A DNA stretch of 64,000 bases from Polluticaenibacter yanchengensis (GTDB lineage: Bacteria; Bacteroidota; Bacteroidia; Chitinophagales; Chitinophagaceae): assembly GCA_027854065.1 (NCBI GenBank), contig JAQGEF010000008.1, positions 124,001-188,000 of the forward strand, given 5' to 3'. The translations under genes were made by a program, and so were the position numbers. Position 1 is the stretch's first letter, and the number at the start of each line of letters is the position of its first letter. Under the pieces are notes generated by a model. That model ran no database searches. It was not told the DNA's origin and was given only the letters and a program-made list of their open reading frames with translations. This document shows, piece by piece, positions 19,401 to 27,016 of this stretch.

Positions 19401-19629
19401 TTTGATTGGGACCTGCTTTTACACTAAAGTCTCCTTTTTCGTCTGTTGATGTACCATTATTGGTATTTTTTACTACAATGGATACACCGATTAATGCTTT
19501 TTTGTCTGAGTTGTTTATTACGCGTCCTTTAACCATTGCATTTTGTGCCTGGCTATTGAGTACACACAATAAACCGGCTAAGAGCAATGCTATGTTGAAT
19601 AGCTTTGCTCCACATTTTTTACTGAGCAT
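16426..19629 (-). CDS. SusC/RagA-family TonB-linked outer membrane transporter
   Basis: A 1067-residue protein with a signal peptide (1-28), a carboxypeptidase-like regulatory domain (about 32-110, VKGRVINNSDKKALIGVSIVVKNTNNGTSTDEKG), a plug domain (about 115-265, ending YGQRAANGAVIITTK) and a C-terminal beta-barrel. These are the hallmarks of SusC/RagA transporters, energised by TonB-ExbBD. No sigma/anti-sigma pair is encoded nearby and no N-terminal STN domain is seen, so ECF-type control through this protein is unlikely. First gene of the minus-strand operon; 444 bp separate it from the divergent gene. Confidence 0.95.
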   Translation of the reverse strand: MLSKKCGAKLFNIALLLAGLLCVLNSQAQNAMVKGRVINNSDKKALIGVSIVVKNTNNGTSTDEKGDFSVKAGPNQTLVLTAIGFLPKEIKINSRTFITIGLDEKTEADDDVVVTALGIKRNPKALGYAATVVAGEQLTEAISNNWQDALSGKVAGLNLLRSNAGPVGSTKIILRGENNLTDDNQALIVVDGVVINGGSGRRDGSSNAAYGTGSDNMPVDYGSGLDDINPEDIDNITILKGAGAAALYGQRAANGAVIITTKAGAKNKNKGIGITVNSNANLESVNRWPDLQYEYGQGLNGAAHYSFGGTTEDGPGTSGTSSAYGPKFDGQYFYQYDPATNGIGKERTPWVAQKGVKEFFETGKTFTNSVSIDGGTDRTTARFSVTNTQNTWIIPNTGFDRTNFALSVNSKVNDKFTISAKVNYGLRSSDNLPGAGYGNQSLMYWFIFWQPNANIDWLKNYWVPGQENKKIFYPYSTFPENPYAISYEFINANSRNTLVASANANYQFSKHFSAQVRASVDQASEDRYQNRPYDAGSRLPEGSHRSQDIFSKEMSADFLFKYSRKLNEHFNVTGTFGGSKLKNSYRLVGLTSDGLTFPGVYNHSNNKYGIKTNQSISNFEINSFYFLLTASYKDFLYLDVTGRNDWTSTLASPLFPDKSKGFFYPSVNGSFILSEVADLPTIIDYAKIRASVSEVGSGGVRPYITQFAYESANSLIGGSLTNPNTYPNLLLEPLKTRTIEFGAELLLFKKKVSLDIAVYKGNTFNQHLLRIIDAAAGASRQMTNIGEVSNRGIEIGLNTNQITNKNGFSWSSMFTFSMNANRIEELADSTFVLQTRSIGSSQLVAKVGGTMGDLYGIGYKRSPDGQVIYDAQTGYALLTEEVIYLGNTIPKGKASMGNTFSYKGFRLNLLFDMQWGAVGHSQTNHKLSEQGKLKQTIPGRYSGIIGNGVNETADGKYIPNTTVATNIDEYYRTHWGSNQGEGNTFSTDFVKFREARLDYTLNSKLLKKLGLRKATVGVYGRNLFIWSVWPAFDPEFGTLDGSDIVKGFEIAQFPSTRSYGVNLTVSF

Positions 19630-20073
19630 TGTTGTTTTCGTTTTCTGATGACTATTGTAAACCTGTCATCTTAGTTATTGAATTGTCGTTATTAGATATT
19701 AGTGGAGGTATATACTTCTGAGTGCAAAAGAAGCAATATCTAATGTTAAATGCTTTTCGTAAAGGTTACTCAATCGTTAAGGAATTTTTAACGTATATTA
19801 TGAAGATGTTAAGGTGTGTTAAGATAATGTACTGGTGTATTGAAAAAAAATTACACTGATGATGATTATCCTGGATGTTGGTGTAAATGTGTTTGATAAA
19901 TGTTTTATACCTTTTGGTATATTTTAATGGTTGCATAACAGATTGCCAGGTTTTATTTTAAGATATTTTTTAACGGGATTCTTTTGTTGCAGAGATTTTT
20001 CTTATTGGCTGGTGATCGATAAATACCCTGTAATGGTAAATGAATAAATGTGAATTATGTTTATTTTTGCTGT
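19630..20073. other. Intergenic region with divergent promoters
   Basis: AT-rich gap between the SusC gene (minus) and the DUF4268 gene (plus). On the minus strand TTCTTTTG (one mismatch to TAnnTTTG) about 90 bp ahead of the SusC start is the best -7 candidate. I see no gene, repeat copy or RNA here. Confidence 0.5.
20062..20069 (+). promoter_or_regulatory. Promoter -7 element of DUF4268 gene
   Basis: TATTTTTG fits the Bacteroidota TAnnTTTG element. Its last G is only 5 nt before the ATG at 20074, so the transcript would be leaderless or nearly so. Confidence 0.55.
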
Positions 20074-20535
20074 ATGTACACAAAGGAAGAGGCGTCAGTG
20101 ATCAGGCAAGCATTTTGGACTGCTTATGGTAAATATATGCAGCCGATACCATCTGCTGTTGGTGAAAAGGTAAACTGGGTGAATTATAAGACGGGTGTGA
20201 AAAACGTGTTCTTCAAATTAAGGGCGGAAAGGAAATCTGCGTTTATTGCTATTGTTATCAGTACGAAAGATCCTGAAAGAAAGGAGGCTTTGTATCACCA
20301 GTTCGAGTTGATGAAACCTATATTTGATGAAGTGATGGAGGGGGAAGAGTGGGAATGGCTACCGGAGGCTATTGATGAGTCGGACACTGATATTGCTACG
20401 ATTGTTTTTGAACTGGAAGATGTTTCTGTTTTCAGGAAGTCTGACTGGCCGGATATTATTAGTTTTTTAAAGGAACGTATGATTAAGCTGGACCGTTTCT
20501 GGAGTGAAACAAAGGACTTTTTTGAAACGATTTAA
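20074..20535 (+). CDS. DUF4268 domain protein
   Basis: A 153-residue soluble protein, starting MYTKEEASVIRQAFWTAYGKYM; an upstream in-frame GTG at 20050 would add eight unlikely residues (NYVYFCC). The sequence WVNYKTGVKNVFFKLRAERKSAFIAI and the following acidic region match the DUF4268 domain, which also occurs at the C-terminus of some nuclease-like or restriction-associated proteins. Here it stands alone. Function unknown. A repeat copy carrying an inserted element follows it. Confidence 0.82.
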   Translation: MYTKEEASVIRQAFWTAYGKYMQPIPSAVGEKVNWVNYKTGVKNVFFKLRAERKSAFIAIVISTKDPERKEALYHQFELMKPIFDEVMEGEEWEWLPEAIDESDTDIATIVFELEDVSVFRKSDWPDIISFLKERMIKLDRFWSETKDFFETI

Positions 20536-20571
20536 GTGTTGGAAGGGTCAATAGTATTCCCATTGTTTAAT

Positions 20572-20920
20572 GGCTGCGGCACAATGTCATTTAGCTAAGG
20601 ATTATACTTCGTAAATCCATGATTTCGAATCGCTTTAATATCATTTTTTGTTTCAAAATCGCATTCTCTAACAAATGAAAAATAGCCATTTAATTAAAAA
20701 TGCCTTCTTCTTCAATTCAGTAGAAAGTAAAAAAGGTGAAAAAAGCAATACATATATATAGTATTCAATAACTTATGATTAATTCCTTAGCTAAATGACA
20801 TTGGGCTGCGGCATGCGTTGGTGGCGAGGTACGAGCCAGTGCGATGCAGGAGCACCGAGCGTAGCGGAGCCAAAAGCACGCCGGACTGAAGGTGGTGTTT
20901 GTACAAACGTTGACAGCCCC
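20572..20920 (-). repeat. GC-rich intergenic repeat, copy C, interrupted by a 222-bp element
   Basis: Runs from GGCTGCGGCA to TTGACAGCCCC; in the minus direction it is a standard copy (GGGGCTGTCA..TCCGGCGTGCTTTTGGCT..CGCATGCCGCAGCC). A 222-bp inverted-repeat element sits inside its GGCTGCGGCA end. It fills the 394-bp gap between two converging genes and ends 9 bp from the murI stop codon. Confidence 0.85.
20582..20803 (+). mobile_element. 222-bp miniature inverted-repeat transposable element, copy 1
   Basis: Bounded by perfect 20-bp terminal inverted repeats, CAATGTCATTTAGCTAAGGA and its reverse complement, and flanked by the 10-bp direct repeat GGCTGCGGCA (20572-20581 and 20804-20813). AT-rich and non-coding. 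The reverse complement of 41568-41789 matches it with one difference seen by eye (TTATA against TTGTA next to the left end). The inverted repeat and the 10-bp duplication resemble IS4-family ends, which is inference. Confidence 0.85.
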
Positions 20921-20929
20921 ATATTGAAT

Positions 20930-21793
20930 TTAATAACCGCTGCTGAAATGAACGTTGGATGCATTTACTTCATTGCCAAAAAATAAACTGGCTTTGCTGT
21001 TGAAATTATCGGGTTGTTCTGTGGTGAAAAAATCCAAAGTGCTGTTTTTGCTTATCCTGGCATTCATTTGGGGATGGCGTTGTAAATATTGCTGTAAACT
21101 TTGTGCAACGATGTCGCCCTGACTTAGAATTTTGATACTCGGCCCGACTCTTTTTTCTATTTTCTCCTGGATCAGCGGGTAGTGTGTGCAGGCCAGCAGG
21201 ATGGTGTCAATTTTGTTGTCGGCGGCCAGCAATTCGTCGAGGTATTTGTTAATAAAATAGTCAGCACCGGGCGTGTTATGCTCATTGTTTTCTATTAACG
21301 GGACCCACATTGGGCAGGCTAACTGGTGTACGGTGACGCCCGGCCAGAATTTGCTCATTTCAATGGGGTAGGAATTGGATTGAACGGTACCATGGGTACC
21401 TAAGATGCCGATGTGCCCGGTGTTCGTACAGGTGCCTAGAATTTCTGTTGTAGGCCTGATGACTCCTAATATCCGGTTGTCCGGATTATCCATGAACGGT
21501 AGTTTCTTCTGCTGTATGCTGCGTAATGCTTTTGCAGAGGCGGTGTTACAGGCTAAAATAACTAAGGGGCAGCCTTGTTTGAAAAACCATTCCACCGCCT
21601 GGAAGGTATATTGATAAATGGTTTCGAAGCTTCTGTTGCCATATGGTGCGCGGGCATTATCGCCCAGGTAAATATAGTCGTATTGGGGAAGGGTTTCCTT
21701 TATGCTTTTAAATACTGTAAGCCCGCCATACCCGGAATCGAAAATGCCGATGGGTGCGTATGTAGAGTTATGCGGATGTGCCTGAGTATCCAT
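20930..21793 (-). CDS. murI: Glutamate racemase
   Basis: A 287-residue cytoplasmic enzyme making D-glutamate for peptidoglycan. The two catalytic cysteines are in ACNTAS (C82) and LACTHYPLI (C202); the substrate-binding start GIFDSGYGGLTVFKSI (D19) and NARAPYG are intact. Length is normal with a short N-terminal extension (MDTQAHPHNSTYAP). Its 3' end abuts repeat copy C. It stands alone rather than in an envelope operon. Confidence 0.96.
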   Translation of the reverse strand: MDTQAHPHNSTYAPIGIFDSGYGGLTVFKSIKETLPQYDYIYLGDNARAPYGNRSFETIYQYTFQAVEWFFKQGCPLVILACNTASAKALRSIQQKKLPFMDNPDNRILGVIRPTTEILGTCTNTGHIGILGTHGTVQSNSYPIEMSKFWPGVTVHQLACPMWVPLIENNEHNTPGADYFINKYLDELLAADNKIDTILLACTHYPLIQEKIEKRVGPSIKILSQGDIVAQSLQQYLQRHPQMNARISKNSTLDFFTTEQPDNFNSKASLFFGNEVNASNVHFSSGY

Positions 21794-21992
21794 GATTTGA
21801 AAATTTTGACAAAAATAGGTGCTAATCTATTCTCCCGATTATTTTTTATATTCATGGTAAGTTTTTATTTTTGTACTGAAATCCTGTGACTTAAAACAAC
21901 TTTTTAGGAATTAAGAATCGTGATTTATAAAGTATGTCTTTATAAAATTATTGGGAATTAGTGATAAGCCTTGTGGGCTATAATATTATTTT

Positions 21993-22400
21993 ATGATAAA
22001 AAAATCTATTTTCAAGATTGCAATAATTTTGGCAGTAGGAGTAGCCGGTATCGGGTTGTATAGGAATACTGCCACTAACAATGACTATGCAAATACTGCT
22101 GACGATGGTATTCATACGACAGTTGGCGTTTTGTTGGAGGCTTATGTGAAAGACGAGAAAGCGGCGAATGAAACTTATCTGAATAAAGTATTACTGTTAA
22201 ACGGCTATGTGGAAAAAGTGGAGTCGGATATGGCACATAATACTATCCTTACCTTTAGATCGGAGGATCCTTTAAGTTCAGTGGTTTGTACTTTGTCAAA
22301 AGGTGCTAATATCAACGTAGGTGATAATGTTCGGGTTAAAGCTGTGTGTGACGGCTTTGTCGGGGATGTACGGTTGAAGGACGGTGAAATTCTGAAGTAA
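21993..22400 (+). CDS. OB-fold (tRNA_anti-like) exported protein
   Basis: A 135-residue protein with an N-terminal membrane anchor (about 6-23) and an OB-fold-like domain: GVLLEAYVKDEKAANETYLNKVLLLNGYVEKVESD, then VVCTLSKGANINVGDNVRVKAVCDGF. This pattern corresponds to the tRNA_anti-like/OB-fold lipoprotein family of Bacteroidota, whose role is unknown; nucleic acid binding is not implied. No lipobox cysteine is present. It ends at a strong hairpin shared with the converging gene. Confidence 0.75.
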   Translation: MIKKSIFKIAIILAVGVAGIGLYRNTATNNDYANTADDGIHTTVGVLLEAYVKDEKAANETYLNKVLLLNGYVEKVESDMAHNTILTFRSEDPLSSVVCTLSKGANINVGDNVRVKAVCDGFVGDVRLKDGEILK

Positions 22401-22423
22401 CGCGGTTTATAAAATATTGAACT

Positions 22424-22457
22424 AAAAATGGCTCCTTGTAAACAGGGAGCCATTTTT
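22424..22457. terminator. Bidirectional intrinsic terminator
   Basis: AAAAATGGCTCC (22424-22435) pairs with GGAGCCATTTTT (22446-22457) around a short loop; A- and T-runs on both sides serve the two converging genes. Confidence 0.85.
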
Positions 22458-22460
22458 AAT

Positions 22461-23606
22461 TTATTGAATATTGACACTTTGATGATCGTAGCCTTTGATT
22501 TTCTGGCCAGCTTTATAAATGCCGTTATCTTTTAGGACACCTGCCTTTGTATAAATGGCGATGATGCCTGTGCCATCTTTAAACGGACTGTTTTCGATTA
22601 TTTTTATGCTTAAAATATCTATTAAAAGTAAGTTGTTCAAATCTGTCCAGGTAAGTGGGTTGTTGTCTAAAAAATAAAAATAGCTTTTTTTATTTGTCCT
22701 GGTTACAAGGAATAAACTGTTCCTGATGCCTTTTAGCCTGTTTTCTTCTTCTGCTATGGTGATTTTTCTATTGAAATAATTTTTTTCGAGATAGGTTTCA
22801 AAGCTGCCTGCATTAATTAGGCTGTCACTTTTTATAAAATCGAATTGTTTTGTTGCTTTTTTAAAATTGGGATGGACAAATAAGCTGTCATAAACTTCGA
22901 GATCGGACATTCCTGCTTTATTTAAAGCCTGCCAGTTATGATACGGGTTGGCAAATTCCTGTACTTTGGCCGTTACTAGTTTTGCATCGAGTTTGTTTAT
23001 TTTAGAAACAGCTCCCTGTTTTATATTTATCTGCTGGCCGTAGCTGGCTACCGGTGTGTAAGTGCTATCTAACCAGGTATCTACGGTGTATATTACATTG
23101 TTTTGTTTTGCGGGCGGGCGTACGTATAAGTAGGCGTCGCCGGGGTACGCTACTTTTTGAATGGAGAATTTATTGTTTTTTACTGGTATATTTTTCTCGT
23201 AGTAATTAGAGGCTCCGTTGGTAATGGCTATATAAACCTGGTTGACCAATTTGTTTTGCAGTAACTGTCCGTAGATAGCAAAAAAACGGGGCTGCACGTC
23301 ATAGTAGATTTTGTAGTTGCCGTTTTTAAGTTCTTCACTAAAATTGATGGAGCCGTCTGCTTTGCCATCAATGATGGGCCATCTCATGCGCCAGATAGTG
23401 CCATTGTCATTTTCGATGGTTACATTTAAGGTAGCAGGTGGGGCAGCTTTATCTTTTATTTTAAATTCTGCGTGAACATTCAATAATTCATTTGGTACGT
23501 ATAAAGAATCCTGGGTCTTTATTGTAAAATTAATCTGGGCATTTGCTGCCGGTAATCCAAAAAGACTGTAAGATAACGTTACTAAACTTAATATTATAAG
23601 GCGCAT
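22461..23606 (-). CDS. Exported hypothetical protein with plug-like C-terminus
   Basis: A 381-residue protein with a signal peptide (1-23, ending AANAQ). I do not recognise the family. Residues 30-120 look like a macroglobulin-type beta-sandwich (YVPNELLNVHAEFKIKDK..), residues 120-220 are beta-rich, and the last ~50 (LLLIDILSIKIIENSPFKDGTGIIAIYTKAG) resemble the end of a TonB plug domain. This mix occurs in Bacteroidota periplasmic proteins related to carboxypeptidase-regulatory/plug proteins. No TonB barrel follows. Function unknown. Confidence 0.65.
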   Translation of the reverse strand: MRLIILSLVTLSYSLFGLPAANAQINFTIKTQDSLYVPNELLNVHAEFKIKDKAAPPATLNVTIENDNGTIWRMRWPIIDGKADGSINFSEELKNGNYKIYYDVQPRFFAIYGQLLQNKLVNQVYIAITNGASNYYEKNIPVKNNKFSIQKVAYPGDAYLYVRPPAKQNNVIYTVDTWLDSTYTPVASYGQQINIKQGAVSKINKLDAKLVTAKVQEFANPYHNWQALNKAGMSDLEVYDSLFVHPNFKKATKQFDFIKSDSLINAGSFETYLEKNYFNRKITIAEEENRLKGIRNSLFLVTRTNKKSYFYFLDNNPLTWTDLNNLLLIDILSIKIIENSPFKDGTGIIAIYTKAGVLKDNGIYKAGQKIKGYDHQSVNIQ

Positions 23607-23642
23607 ATATTGTAATTTGCTACTGTGTAAAAATAGGTTAAT

Positions 23643-24098
23643 TTATTTTCTTTTATTTTCAAAAAAGGTTTTCATTAACAAACTGCATTGCTCTTCTAAA
23701 ATGCCGGAACTTAACCTGGTTTTGGGATGGAAAGGGGATTTGCTGTATGAACTGCTGTATCCGTGTTTGATATCTTTTGCCCCAAAAACAATGCGTCCTA
23801 TTTTGCTCCAGTATAATGCACCTGCACACATATTACATGGCTCTATGGTAACGTATAAAGTGGCATCGGGTAAGTATTTTGCGCCTATATAATTAAATGC
23901 GGAGGTTAATGCTATCATTTCCGCATGTGCAGTTACATCTTTCAATTGTTCGGTAAGGTTATGTCCGCGACTGATGATGGTATTATTTTGTACAATAACA
24001 GCGCCTATGGGTACTTCATCTTTTTCAAAAGCGATCCTTGCTTCTTCAAGCGCTTTTGTCATAAATTGTTCATCCTGTTCCAGCAACTTTTTATCCAT
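23643..24098 (-). CDS. tadA: tRNA-specific adenosine deaminase
   Basis: A 151-residue zinc deaminase converting A34 of tRNA-Arg(ACG) to inosine. The zinc and catalytic motifs are HAE (H58, E60) and PCNMC (C88, C91). The N-terminal part (MTKALEEARIAFEKDEVPIGAVIV) is typical TadA. A 36-bp gap separates it from the upstream hypothetical gene. Broader cytidine/guanine deaminases share the fold, but the motif context favours TadA. Confidence 0.9.
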   Translation of the reverse strand: MDKKLLEQDEQFMTKALEEARIAFEKDEVPIGAVIVQNNTIISRGHNLTEQLKDVTAHAEMIALTSAFNYIGAKYLPDATLYVTIEPCNMCAGALYWSKIGRIVFGAKDIKHGYSSSYSKSPFHPKTRLSSGILEEQCSLLMKTFFENKRK

Positions 24099-24464
24099 AT
24101 GATTGTTAATAAATTATGAGCAAAATGTTATTAATGTTATATTATAACATTAAAAATGTGTTAGCCGTATAAGTTAATTAATAAAGTCGCAATAAAAAAA
24201 TTAATATTATTTAATTATTTCAGTCTTATTTTAAATTTTAATTAATGCACCCGAATTATCAAGGCTTTTACACTTTTAATTTTCGCAAATTTTATCTAAA
24301 AAAAAATAAAAAGATCCAAAGGGTGTTTTCGTTAATTTAAAAAATTTTTTTTTCAACAGAATACATTTGATATTCGCTACCCACATATATTTTTTTGGTT
24401 GTTTTTGCACCCAATTTTCTTAAGTGGATATTTAAAAACTAATTTATAAATTGCTCCTGTAATA
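24099..24464. other. AT-rich region upstream of dnaA
   Basis: 366 bp, very AT-rich, with long A and T runs. It must hold the dnaA promoter: TGTTTTTG at 24400-24407 is one mismatch from TAnnTTTG. I looked for DnaA boxes (TTATNCACA) and found none convincing, so I do not call an origin here. Confidence 0.45.
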
Positions 24465-25907
24465 ATGACGAAGACCTCTGATTCGGTTTGGAATAATTGT
24501 CTCAATATCATTAAAGATATTGTAGAATGGCAGCACTTTAAAACTTGGTTTGAACCTATAGTGCCAGTGGCACTTACAGATAAAGTTCTTACAATACAAG
24601 TACCTAGCCAGTTCTTTTATGAATATATAGAAGAACACTATATTACTTTAATTGCAAAAACTTTAAAAAGAGAGTTAGGTAAAGAAGCAAGATTAGAGTA
24701 TAGGATAATGATGGATAGTGGTGGCAATAATAAGCACCACAATCAAAAGACGATGGATTTGCCTGCTACCGGCAATAAAATGCATAGCAATAACCTGATG
24801 GATTTTCCCTTGAACATGAACAATAATCATGTTAAAAATCCATTTGTTATTCCTGGTTTAAAAAAGGTTCAGATAGACCCCCAGTTAAACGCTGTTTATA
24901 CATTCGACTCTTTTATAGAAGGCGACTGTAACCGTGTAGCCCGTCGTGCCGGTAAAACGGTAGCTGATAAACCCGGAAATAACTCTTTTAACCCATTAGT
25001 GGTATATGGAGGTGTTGGTATGGGGAAAACACATTTGGCGCAGGCTATTGGTAACGATGTAAAACGCCAGCATCCTAACAAAGTCGTTTTGTATGTAAGC
25101 AGTGAGAAATTCATCAACCAGTTCCAGGACCATAGCCGTAATAATGCTATTAACGATTTTATACATTTCTATCAATTAATAGATGTATTGATCATAGATG
25201 ATGTGCAGTTTTTTGCGCGCGCAGAAAAATCCCAGGACGCGTTTTTCGCTATCTTCAACCATTTACACCAAAGTGGTAAACAACTGGTATTAACCAGCGA
25301 TAAACCGCCTAAGGATTTGGATGGTATGCAGGAGCGTTTACTGAGCCGTTTCCGTTGGGGTTTAAGTACTGACCTGCAAATGCCGGATTATGAAACCCGC
25401 ATTCAGATTTTAGAACATAAAATGAAGAATGATGGTTTGGAAATGCCTAAAGAGGTCGTAAAATACCTGGCATATAATATCGGTACAAATATTCGCGAAC
25501 TGGAAGGTGCATTGATCTCCTTACTGGCCCAATCATCGCTTAATAAACGTGAGATAGACTTAGAACTTGCCAAGAAAGTTTTAAGAAATCATATTAAAAC
25601 GAGCAGTAAGGAAATTACCATCGAAAATATCCAGAAAATGGTTTGTGAATATTTCGATGTGGGCTATGAAAAACTACAGCAAAAAACTCGTAAACGTGAG
25701 ATAGTGCAGGCACGCCAGATAACGATGTACCTTGCAAAAGCATTTACTAAAAATTCTTTAAAAACGATTGGCGAACACTTTGGTGGTCGTGACCATACTA
25801 CTGTTATTCATAGTTGTCAGACTGTAAAAGATCTGATGGATACTGATAATGTATTTAAAGAAAATGTACTGGAACTACAACAAAAAGTCCAGTTAGCTTC
25901 CTTATAG
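24465..25907 (+). CDS. dnaA: Chromosomal replication initiator protein DnaA
   Basis: A 480-residue initiator with all four domains. Domain I is residues 1-85 (WNNCLNIIKDIVEWQHFKTWFEPI), domain II a variable Asn/His/Met-rich linker (86-140), domain III the AAA+ core with Walker A GGVGMGKT (182-189) and Walker B LIIDDV (242-247), and domain IV the DNA-binding signature GGRDHTTVIHSCQTV starting at residue 440. It opens oriC and controls its own gene in many bacteria. It is monocistronic, not next to dnaN or recF, which is usual in this phylum. Confidence 0.97.
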   Translation: MTKTSDSVWNNCLNIIKDIVEWQHFKTWFEPIVPVALTDKVLTIQVPSQFFYEYIEEHYITLIAKTLKRELGKEARLEYRIMMDSGGNNKHHNQKTMDLPATGNKMHSNNLMDFPLNMNNNHVKNPFVIPGLKKVQIDPQLNAVYTFDSFIEGDCNRVARRAGKTVADKPGNNSFNPLVVYGGVGMGKTHLAQAIGNDVKRQHPNKVVLYVSSEKFINQFQDHSRNNAINDFIHFYQLIDVLIIDDVQFFARAEKSQDAFFAIFNHLHQSGKQLVLTSDKPPKDLDGMQERLLSRFRWGLSTDLQMPDYETRIQILEHKMKNDGLEMPKEVVKYLAYNIGTNIRELEGALISLLAQSSLNKREIDLELAKKVLRNHIKTSSKEITIENIQKMVCEYFDVGYEKLQQKTRKREIVQARQITMYLAKAFTKNSLKTIGEHFGGRDHTTVIHSCQTVKDLMDTDNVFKENVLELQQKVQLASL

Positions 25908-25928
25908 TTTTCTGAAAGAAATTTTTAT

Positions 25929-25966
25929 AAAAGCATTACTCGAAATTTTGGGGTAATGCTTTTTTC
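25929..25966 (+). terminator. Intrinsic terminator of dnaA
   Basis: AAAAGCATTAC pairs with GTAATGCTTTTTT across a ~13-nt loop, followed by a T-run, 22 bp after the dnaA stop codon. Confidence 0.85.
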
Positions 25967-25970
25967 TTTT

Positions 25971-26120
25971 GGGGCTGTCAGCATTTGAAATATATCTATC
26001 CGCATATCAGGCTGCTACGGGGTGCCGTACTCGCCATATCTGTGTTTATAATTAATGGCAGTTGCGGGCTCGTACCAGGCGCTATGAGCGCCTGCCCTTT
26101 GCATCCTGCAGCCTTGCCAC
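25971..26120 (+). repeat. GC-rich intergenic repeat, copy F (variant core)
   Basis: Starts GGGGCTGTCAGCATTTG directly after the dnaA terminator and ends near GCATCCTGCAGCC. The core differs from copies A-E: it contains GGCGCTATGAGCGCC, a small hairpin, and an AT-rich insert. It lies in the 369-bp gap before the outer-membrane protein gene; no gene seen there. Confidence 0.65.
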
Positions 26121-26232
26121 ATTTTATCAGGAATCATCATTTATAAACTATTTACTTAAAAACTAATGGCTATTCTTTTGATGCAATTGCTAAAAGCTTT
26201 ATCTATAATAGACTATTGTACAAATAATAAAC

Positions 26233-26240
26233 TAAATTTG
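26233..26240 (+). promoter_or_regulatory. Promoter -7 element, outer membrane protein gene
   Basis: TAAATTTG, a full TAnnTTTG match 36 nt before the ATG at 26277. It supports that start over the more upstream in-frame ATG at 26166. Confidence 0.55.
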
Positions 26241-26276
26241 AATAATATTATAAACGTAATCCCTAAAAGAATATCT

Positions 26277-26858
26277 ATGAAGCAACCATTAATGTTACTA
26301 TTGTTTGTAGTTTTTAGCTTAAACGTATTCTCCCAAAATTCAGAATCGCCGAAAGTGACGTTTACTGCCGGTTATGGTTTGGTAACCGTTCCTCAAATTA
26401 TTGAGGGTGTCAGTGATATCTTAGCAACCGGGCTTACCGGTGGGCAAGTGTATTATGATGATGCAAAGTTCAGCGGTGCCATCATTTTAGGCGTGAAATT
26501 CAAGGCTAATGAAAAACTGACAATCGGGGTAGATGGAATTTACGAAAAGTTTACCAAAAAAACGTATAGTGCTTCAAATGATGCTTATTTAGGAAGCAGC
26601 AAGGGCAGTTATTTCACAATTATGCCACGTGCGGATTATTACTGGTTGAATGGCAGCTTTTTCAGATTGTATTCGGGTGTTGGCTTAGGTGTTTCTTTTG
26701 CTAAACAAAAATTTGAGCGTGATAAAGATAATAAAACAATCCTGGCTTTTAATGCAACGCCTATCGGTACTGAGATCGGGACGAAGTTTTGTGTTTTCGG
26801 TGAAGCCTCATTCGGTTATAACGGATTGCTGAGCATGGGCCTAAGATTACGCCTGTAA
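26277..26858 (+). CDS. Outer membrane beta-barrel protein (hypothetical)
   Basis: A 193-residue protein from ATG 26277, which opens onto a signal peptide (MKQPLMLLLFVVFSLNVFSQ); the longer in-frame start at 26166 would hide it. The mature part alternates amphipathic strands with turns (VTFTAGYGLVTV, LGVKFKANEKLTIGVDGIYEKF, FFRLYSGVGLGVSF) and ends LLSMGLRLRL, as in small 8-stranded OmpW/PorT-like barrels. No specific function can be given. A copy of the repeat family lies upstream. Confidence 0.78.
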   Translation: MKQPLMLLLFVVFSLNVFSQNSESPKVTFTAGYGLVTVPQIIEGVSDILATGLTGGQVYYDDAKFSGAIILGVKFKANEKLTIGVDGIYEKFTKKTYSASNDAYLGSSKGSYFTIMPRADYYWLNGSFFRLYSGVGLGVSFAKQKFERDKDNKTILAFNATPIGTEIGTKFCVFGEASFGYNGLLSMGLRLRL

Positions 26859-26967
26859 TTGGCTCAACGAGTTCATTTCCCCTGTTTATATTTCTTTTGA
26901 AAGTTTCATAATTCTATATTTTTTCAGCTTAACCCAAAACGTTTTTTAGAATAAGCGTATCAAACCT

Positions 26968-26975
26968 TATTTTTG
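26968..26975 (+). promoter_or_regulatory. Promoter -7 element of ffh
   Basis: TATTTTTG, full match, 41 nt before the ATG at 27017. Confidence 0.55.
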
Positions 26976-27016
26976 CGGGGTTTTAAAGAAATTATAATCT
27001 ACAATTCACATATATT

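Noticed and set aside
24099..24464. Possible replication origin next to dnaA
   Set aside because: AT-rich but without convincing DnaA boxes, and dnaA is often far from oriC in this phylum.
26166..26858. Longer start (ATG 26166) for the outer membrane protein
   Set aside because: It would bury the signal peptide 37 residues inside and lies upstream of the -7 promoter element at 26233.
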